Made by a program: the position numbers and the translations under genes | Assembly: GCF_902859765.1 (NCBI RefSeq) | Contig: NZ_CADIJV010000012.1 | Coordinates: 62,001 to 126,000 of the forward strand | Direction of reading: 5' to 3' | Length of the DNA stretch: 64,000 bases | DNA from: Achromobacter pulmonis | GTDB lineage: Bacteria; Pseudomonadota; Gammaproteobacteria; Burkholderiales; Burkholderiaceae_B | The notes under the pieces: generated by a model | Seen by the model: only the letters and a program-made list of their open reading frames with translations | Databases searched by the model: none | What the model was told of the DNA's origin: nothing | Shown here: piece after piece, positions 59,542 to 64,000 of the stretch | Position numbering within the stretch: the first letter of the stretch is position 1 | Layout of the letters: every line of letters begins with the position of its first letter

Positions 59542-60312
59542 TCAGGACAGTTGCGGCGGCGCGATGCGGATACCGCGCGCCTCCAGGCGGGCCCGGGTGG
59601 CCTGCACCAGCGCCAGCGCGCCGGGGGTATCGCTGTGGATGCAAACGGAATCGAAACCGATCGGAATATCGCGGCCGTCCACGGTGCGCACCTTGCCTTC
59701 GGTACACGCGCGCAACACCTTGTCGGCCACCTGTTCCGGATCGAGCGCCTGGGTGTAGCGCGTGAACACGATCGAGCCGCTGCTGTCGTAGTCGCGATCG
59801 GCATAGAACTCGCGCACCACCGGCAGGCCCATTTCGCGCGCCACCTTGCAGGTCAGCGAGTTCTCCATGCAATACAGCATCAGCGTGGGCTCCAGGTCGC
59901 GCAGCGTCTGCACCAGCCGGCGCGACAGGGTCTCGTCGCGCGCGGCCCGCATGTAGAGCGCGCCATGCGGCTTGACGTGCTGCAGCCGCAGGCCATGGAG
60001 GCGGGCGAACTCGCGCAGCGCGCCGACCTGGTAGACGATGTCGTTGACCAGCCCTTCGGCGTTCTCGTTCAGGTCGCGGCGGCCGAAGCCGACCAGATCG
60101 CGAAAGCCCGGATGCGCGCCGATGCCGATGCCGTGTTCGCGCGCCATCACCACGGTGCGGTTCATGATGTTGGGATCGCCGGCATGAAAGCCGGTGGCGA
60201 TGTTGGCCGAGCTGATCAGCGGCATGATGGCGTCATCGACGTCATCGCCGATCTTCCAGGAACCAAAGCCCTCGCCCATGTCGGAGTTCAGGTCTATCGT
60301 CGCCTTGCTCAT
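59542..60312 (-). CDS. pxpA: LamB/YcsF family protein (5-oxoprolinase subunit A, PxpA)
   Basis: This is a 256-residue protein that starts [20 protein letters not shown], the family's metal-binding DxNxDxGE motif. [20 protein letters not shown] and [17 protein letters not shown] follow, with [15 protein letters not shown] and [20 protein letters not shown] near the end. PxpA with PxpB and PxpC forms an ATP-dependent 5-oxoprolinase in many bacteria. Here the set is extended with biotin proteins, so the substrate may be a different lactam or cyclic urea. It is the first gene of the operon, facing a LysR gene. Confidence 0.93.
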   Translation of the reverse strand: MSKATIDLNSDMGEGFGSWKIGDDVDDAIMPLISSANIATGFHAGDPNIMNRTVVMAREHGIGIGAHPGFRDLVGFGRRDLNENAEGLVNDIVYQVGALREFARLHGLRLQHVKPHGALYMRAARDETLSRRLVQTLRDLEPTLMLYCMENSLTCKVAREMGLPVVREFYADRDYDSSGSIVFTRYTQALDPEQVADKVLRACTEGKVRTVDGRDIPIGFDSVCIHSDTPGALALVQATRARLEARGIRIAPPQLS

Positions 60313-60473
60313 GAAACAGGATCTCCTTCCATTTGCGGGCCGGTGGCCCGCGCAATGCCTGCACAGTAGCGAAGCGCCCAGGGGATAAAAAGTTCTTTTT
60401 TTGGATCAATGCTTATCTGAATTTTTGATGCCCCACATTGCGCACCAAATCAGGGCGATTGCCAGATTCCTAT

Positions 60474-60536
60474 GAAATTTCAGGGATTTCCCTGAGATTC
60501 GCTGCACCCCTGTGATGCGGATAAACAGATATTCTG
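60474..60536. promoter_or_regulatory. Candidate LysR operators between pxpA and the divergent LysR gene
   Basis: Overlapping inverted repeats GAAAT-N7-ATTTC (60474-60490) and TCAGGGA-TT-TCCCTGA (60480-60495, perfect 7-bp arms) lie 76 bp before the LysR start; CAGATATTCTG (60526-60536) is a third perfect palindrome. Binding by the adjacent LysR protein is inferred. Confidence 0.5.
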
Positions 60537-60570
60537 GTGGATGACTATCTATTAATCAGATATTGCCGCC

Positions 60571-61488
60571 ATGTCACTCACCCTCCGGCAGCTCAAATAT
60601 TTCGTCGCCGCCGCCGAACTCGGACAGATATCGCAGGCAGCCATCCAGTTGGCGATCTCGCAATCGGCCGTCACCACGGCGATCCGCGAACTCGAGGACA
60701 TCGTCGGCTCGCCGCTGTTCCTGCGCAGCGCCAGCGGGGTGGCGCTGACCGAGACCGGGCGCGGCTTCCTCAACCATGCCTACAACATCCTGTCGTCGGT
60801 CGACGAGGCGCTGCGCATGCCCAGCGCCGATGGGCGCGAAAGCGGGCGCCTGCTGCTGGCGGCGTCCTACACCGTGATTGGCTATTTCCTGCCCTATCAC
60901 CTGCAGCGCCTGTCGCAGCTCTATCCGAACCTGGACATCCAACTGCACGAGCTGAACCGCAACGCCATCGAGGAAGGCCTGATCGCGCACCGCTACGACA
61001 TGGCGGTGCTGCTGACCTCGAACGTGGTGAACCCGGAACTGGCGGTCGAGCACTTCTTCGGCTCGCCGCGGCGGCTGTGGGTGGCGGCGCGCCATCCGCT
61101 GCTGGCGCGCGACACCGTGACGCTGGAAGACGTGGCCCACGAGCCATTCATCATGCTGACCGTCGACGAGGCCGCGCATACCGCATTGCGCTACTGGAGC
61201 GAGACGCCGTTCCGCCCGGACGTGCGCCTGCGCACGTCGTCGGTCGAGGCGGTGCGCAGCATGGTGGCTAACGGCGGCGGCGTGGCGGTGCTGTCGGACA
61301 TGGTCTATCGCCCCTGGTCACTGGAAGGCCGCCGCATCGAGACCATCCAGTTGAAGGACCCGATTCCGCCGATGAACGTGGGGCTGGCATGGCGCAAGGG
61401 CGCCGAGGTCACCGGACCCATGCGCGCCGTGCGCGACTATTTCCGCCATGCGTATGCGGTGCCGCGCGGCACCGACACCCTGCGCTGA
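60571..61488 (+). CDS. LysR-family regulator of the YcsF-biotin carboxylase operon
   Basis: This is a 305-residue LysR regulator with the HTH in LTLRQLKYFVAAAELGQISQ and LAISQSAVTTAIRELEDIVG, and an effector domain (LYPNLDIQLHELNRNAIEEG, then YWSETPFRPDVRLRTSSVEA). It is divergent from pxpA across a 258-bp gap that holds several palindromes, so it most probably activates that operon when the substrate is present. The ATG at 60571 is standard for LysR (MSLTLRQLKYF). Confidence 0.92.
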   Translation: MSLTLRQLKYFVAAAELGQISQAAIQLAISQSAVTTAIRELEDIVGSPLFLRSASGVALTETGRGFLNHAYNILSSVDEALRMPSADGRESGRLLLAASYTVIGYFLPYHLQRLSQLYPNLDIQLHELNRNAIEEGLIAHRYDMAVLLTSNVVNPELAVEHFFGSPRRLWVAARHPLLARDTVTLEDVAHEPFIMLTVDEAAHTALRYWSETPFRPDVRLRTSSVEAVRSMVANGGGVAVLSDMVYRPWSLEGRRIETIQLKDPIPPMNVGLAWRKGAEVTGPMRAVRDYFRHAYAVPRGTDTLR

Positions 61489-61539
61489 GTCCGATTCAGC
61501 GCGCAGTTGTGGCGCAGCAACCACGCGCCATGTCCCCGC

Positions 61540-61553
61540 TTGATACACGTCAA
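61540..61553 (+). promoter_or_regulatory. FNR/ANR-box-like site upstream of ompW
   Basis: TTGAT-ACAC-GTCAA differs from the FNR consensus TTGAT-N4-ATCAA at one position. It lies 65 bp upstream of the ompW start. OmpW is a known FNR target in enteric bacteria, so control by an FNR homologue under low oxygen is likely. Confidence 0.65.
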
Positions 61554-61618
61554 GACCGGCTTTTCCCGCCTCTGCGAACCTGAGTGCCTGCATTCACGCA
61601 ATACACGGAGAGAGGAAA

Positions 61619-62260
61619 ATGTTCGCGATGTATCGGCGCACCCGCGCCCTGGCCCTGGCCACTGCCTGCGGCGCCACCCTGATGCTTGCCGCCCCCGCCC
61701 ACGCCCACGAAGCCGGCGATATCCTGTTCCGGGTCGGCGCCACCCAGGTGCGTCCCGCGTCCAACAACGGCACGGTGCTCGACGGCAGCGTCAAGCTCGA
61801 CGCCAGCAACAACGTGCGCCCCAGCTTCACGCTGGCCTACATGGCCACGCGCAACATCGGCATCGAGCTGCTGGGCGCCTGGCCGTTCCAGCACGACGTG
61901 CGCGGCAGCGGCCTGGGCAAGATCGGTTCCAGCAAGCAGCTGCCGCCGACACTCAGCCTGCAATGGCATATCCTGCCCGACAGCATGGTCCAGCCGTACA
62001 TCGGCGTGGGCATCAACTACACCAAGTTCTTCGACACCAAGGCCGAGGGCGCGCTCAAGGGTTCCGACCTGAAGATGGGCGATTCCTGGGGCGTGGCCGC
62101 GCAACTGGGCGCGGACATCAAGATCAATGAACGCTGGTTCATGAACGCCGACATCCGCTACATCGACATCAAGTCGAAGGTGAAGCTCAACGGCGAGCAC
62201 ATCGGCACCGCCCGCATCAACCCGTGGGTCGCCACGCTGGGCGTCGGCTACCGCTTCTGA
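61619..62260 (+). CDS. ompW: OmpW family outer membrane protein
   Basis: This is a 213-residue outer-membrane protein with a signal peptide ending APAHAHEA. The mature part is an eight-stranded barrel: GDILFRVGATQVRPASNNG, NNVRPSFTLAYMATRNIGIE, LPPTLSLQWHILPDSMVQPY, IGVGINYTKFFDTKAEG, and the C-terminal WVATLGVGYRF with terminal phenylalanine required for BAM insertion. OmpW forms a hydrophobic channel. GGAGAGAGG precedes the ATG. An FNR-like box lies upstream. Confidence 0.94.
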   Translation: MFAMYRRTRALALATACGATLMLAAPAHAHEAGDILFRVGATQVRPASNNGTVLDGSVKLDASNNVRPSFTLAYMATRNIGIELLGAWPFQHDVRGSGLGKIGSSKQLPPTLSLQWHILPDSMVQPYIGVGINYTKFFDTKAEGALKGSDLKMGDSWGVAAQLGADIKINERWFMNADIRYIDIKSKVKLNGEHIGTARINPWVATLGVGYRF

Positions 62261-62277
62261 TCGCCTCCCGCCCCAGG

Positions 62278-63150
62278 CTACTGGCGCCGCTGCGCCAGTA
62301 GTTGCCGCAACGCCTGCAATGCAGGCGTTTCGTCGTCTGCGCGCCAGATCAATCGCGTCTGCGCACGGCCGTGTTTGCCGGACAGCGGCGTCACGCGCAG
62401 CGACGGCTCCGCGCCCAGCAGCGCCAGCACCGAGCGCGGCACGATCGCCACGCCCGAACCCGCCGCCACGCATGCGACGATGGCGTGGTACGACGCGAAC
62501 TCCATCACCTTGCCCGGCGCCACGCCATCCTGGCCGAACCATGATTCGAGGATGCGGCGATACGAGCAGCCCGCGGCGAACGCGATCACGCTACGCTCGC
62601 CCACATCCTTGGGGCCATGGATCGCGGGCCAGGCCAGCGGCGAGATCAGGGCCAGCTCTTCGTCGAACGCCGGCTGCTGCGCCAACCCTTGCGACTCGAA
62701 CGGCTGCGCCACGAACGCGGCCTCGATCTCGTAGTTGCGCACCATGGCGGCCAGCGCGCCCGAGGTGCCCGTCACCAGCTCGATACGCACCTGCGGCCAG
62801 GCCGCGTGATAGGCCGCCAGGATCGGCGGCAGGCGCGCCGCGGCCGTGCTTTCCATAGTGCCAAGCCGCAGCAGGCCTTGCGGCGCGCCGTCGCGCACCG
62901 CCGCCTGGGCCTCGGCCGACAGGCGCAGCAACCGGTCGGCGTAGGACAGCAGCACGCGCCCCTGTTCCGACAGCACCAGACGCCGGTTCTGGCGCCGGAA
63001 CAACGGCGCCTCCAGCGAGGCTTCCAACTGCTTCAGGCGCGTGGACACATTCGACTGCACCCGGTTCAAGTGGGCGGCGGCGCGCGCCACGCCGCCCTGT
63101 TCGGCCACGGCCTTGAAGATCTGCAGCGCGTCGAGGTCCAAGTTTCTCAT
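62278..63150 (-). CDS. LysR-family transcriptional regulator
   Basis: This is a 290-residue LysR regulator. The HTH occupies residues 5-65 (LDALQIFKAVAEQGGVARAA, LNRVQSNVSTRLKQLEASLE), with an effector domain (VRIELVTGTSGALAAMVRNY, VIAFAAGCSYRRILESWFGQ). It belongs to the group with an RRQNRRLVLSEQGR wing. The ATG at 63150 gives the standard start. It is divergent from the YbfB-type transporter gene with a 65-bp gap, so the two are linked. A palindrome lies just upstream of its start. Confidence 0.92.
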   Translation of the reverse strand: MRNLDLDALQIFKAVAEQGGVARAAAHLNRVQSNVSTRLKQLEASLEAPLFRRQNRRLVLSEQGRVLLSYADRLLRLSAEAQAAVRDGAPQGLLRLGTMESTAAARLPPILAAYHAAWPQVRIELVTGTSGALAAMVRNYEIEAAFVAQPFESQGLAQQPAFDEELALISPLAWPAIHGPKDVGERSVIAFAAGCSYRRILESWFGQDGVAPGKVMEFASYHAIVACVAAGSGVAIVPRSVLALLGAEPSLRVTPLSGKHGRAQTRLIWRADDETPALQALRQLLAQRRQ

Positions 63151-63153
63151 TTC

Positions 63154-63169
63154 AAGAACTCTAGTTCTT
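63154..63169. promoter_or_regulatory. AAGAACT-CT-AGTTCTT palindrome between LysR and transporter genes
   Basis: Perfect 7-bp arms with a 2-bp centre lie 4 bp from the LysR start codon, within the 65-bp divergent gap. Binding here would shut off the LysR gene, so autorepression is plausible. Confidence 0.5.
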
Positions 63170-63215
63170 AATAATTCACTATTCAAGATATGAGTACAGC
63201 CGTAGAGTGGGAGCC

Positions 63216-64000
63216 ATGTCAAGCGCTATCTCCCCTGATCCCGCCCGCCCGCGCGGCGCCCTCGCCCTGGCCTTGCCGGCCGCGCTGGCGCTGGCCGCCG
63301 CCATGGGTATCGGCCGCTTCGCCTTCACGCCGATCTGGCCGTTGATGGCGCAGGAAGCCGGCCTGTCGCTGGCGCAGGGCAGTTGGCTGGCCTCGGCCAA
63401 TTACGCCGGCTATCTGCTGGGTGCGTTGGCCGCCGCCGCGCGGCCGCCACGCCATCCGCGCGCCACGCTGGCCGCCAGCCTGCTGGCCGTGGCGCTGCTG
63501 ACGCTGGCCATGCCTTGGTGCCATGGCGTCCTGGCCTGGAGCCTGCTGCGGCTGGCGGCGGGCTACGGCAGCGCCAGCGCTTTCATCTGCGTGGCCGCGA
63601 CGCGGCGCGTGGGTCCCGGCGACCCGCGCGCGCCGGCGGTGGCAGCCATCACCTACGCCGGGGTCGGCGCCGGCATCGCGCTGACAGGCCTGGCCTGTCT
63701 GGCGCTGATGGCCGCAGGCGCCGGCGCCAATGCCAACTGGACCGCGCTGGGCGCGCTGACCCTGGCGCTGTCGACACTGGCCTGGGCCGGCCTGAAACAG
63801 CCGGCGGCGGCCCGCCCGCAGGGCGCCGCGCCGGCCCCGGGGCCGCTGCCGCCGGGCCTGGGCCGGCTGGCGTTGCATTACGGCGTGTTCGGCGCCGGCT
63901 ACATCATCCCCGCCACCTTCCTGCCGGCCATGGCGCGCGAGATCATCCCCGATCCCGCGGTGTTCGGCTGGGCTTGGCCGCTGTTCGGCCTGGCCGCCGC
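63216..64000 (+). CDS. YbfB/YjiJ family MFS transporter (cut by window edge)
   Basis: The visible part covers 261 codons with about 8 hydrophobic segments. The helix 1 signature AMGIGRFAFTPIWPLMAQEA, then SWLASANYAGYLLGALAAA and RLAAGYGSASAFICVAAT, place it in the YbfB/YjiJ group of major facilitators. The loop after helix 6 is Pro/Ala-rich. The open frame continues past the right edge. Substrate unknown. It is divergent from a LysR gene that presumably controls it. Confidence 0.88.
   Translation, partial: MSSAISPDPARPRGALALALPAALALAAAMGIGRFAFTPIWPLMAQEAGLSLAQGSWLASANYAGYLLGALAAAARPPRHPRATLAASLLAVALLTLAMPWCHGVLAWSLLRLAAGYGSASAFICVAATRRVGPGDPRAPAVAAITYAGVGAGIALTGLACLALMAAGAGANANWTALGALTLALSTLAWAGLKQPAAARPQGAAPAPGPLPPGLGRLALHYGVFGAGYIIPATFLPAMAREIIPDPAVFGWAWPLFGLAA

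Overview
This window is high-GC DNA (roughly two-thirds GC) with dense, short-gapped genes typical of a betaproteobacterium of the order Burkholderiales. The gene set (LysR regulators, a caa3-like cytochrome oxidase cluster with SCO, SURF1 and heme A genes, a PhaM-like protein, DUF2909, DUF2970 and DUF3717 proteins, RpoH, gltBD) points to the Bordetella/Achromobacter group (Alcaligenaceae). That placement is inferred from protein content alone; no rRNA gene is present. No tRNA, CRISPR array or intact insertion sequence was recognised.

Layout. 1-3.5 kb: ornithine cyclodeaminase (cut by the window edge), a LysR regulator and a divergent MFS exporter. 3.66-6.5 kb: nadA-nadB behind two copies of a palindromic operator, with no nadC beside them. 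6.5-10.5 kb: a wrecked DUF799 lipoprotein gene, a DUF4261 protein, a spermidine-synthase-like protein and two poorly characterised proteins. 10.6-14.9 kb: LysR with a divergent SLAC1/TehA-type carrier, then a TonB-dependent siderophore receptor behind a Fur-like site. 14.9-20.5 kb: an accessory stretch of lower GC holding an AraC regulator, an internally deleted ohr, an alpha/beta hydrolase, a TetR/DUF1348 pair with three operator repeats, and a nucleotidyltransferase gene flanked by inverted 28-nt repeats directly downstream of glmS, the classic Tn7 target.

20.5-30.2 kb: core envelope functions (glmS, glycosyltransferase, ugd, glmU), Lrp, a DHA2 exporter, a PhaM-like protein and a glycine-zipper protein. 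30.3-38.9 kb: the cytochrome c oxidase biogenesis and structural cluster, transcribed on the minus strand except for a small DUF2909 gene. 39.2-46.8 kb: Nudix hydrolase, a Na+/H+ antiporter fused to a cyclic-nucleotide-binding domain, an adjacent cAMP-phosphodiesterase-like gene, a likely pyrimidine-loop small RNA, rpoH under a perfect CIRCE element, and S-formylglutathione hydrolase. 47-54.5 kb: a RAYT-like protein that lacks the HUH motif, nearby repeats, and gltBD.

54.5-61.5 kb: the most interesting system, a LysR-controlled operon encoding a YcsF/PxpA protein, a stand-alone biotin carrier, a dedicated biotin carboxylase, two carboxyltransferase-like subunits (PxpB/PxpC type, but with a urea-carboxylase-like C-terminus on the B subunit) and an NCS1 permease. 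Together these look like a split urea-carboxylase-type enzyme for ATP- and biotin-dependent opening of an imported cyclic amide or N-heterocycle. The window ends with an OmpW porin behind an FNR-like site and a LysR/YbfB-transporter pair cut by the right edge.
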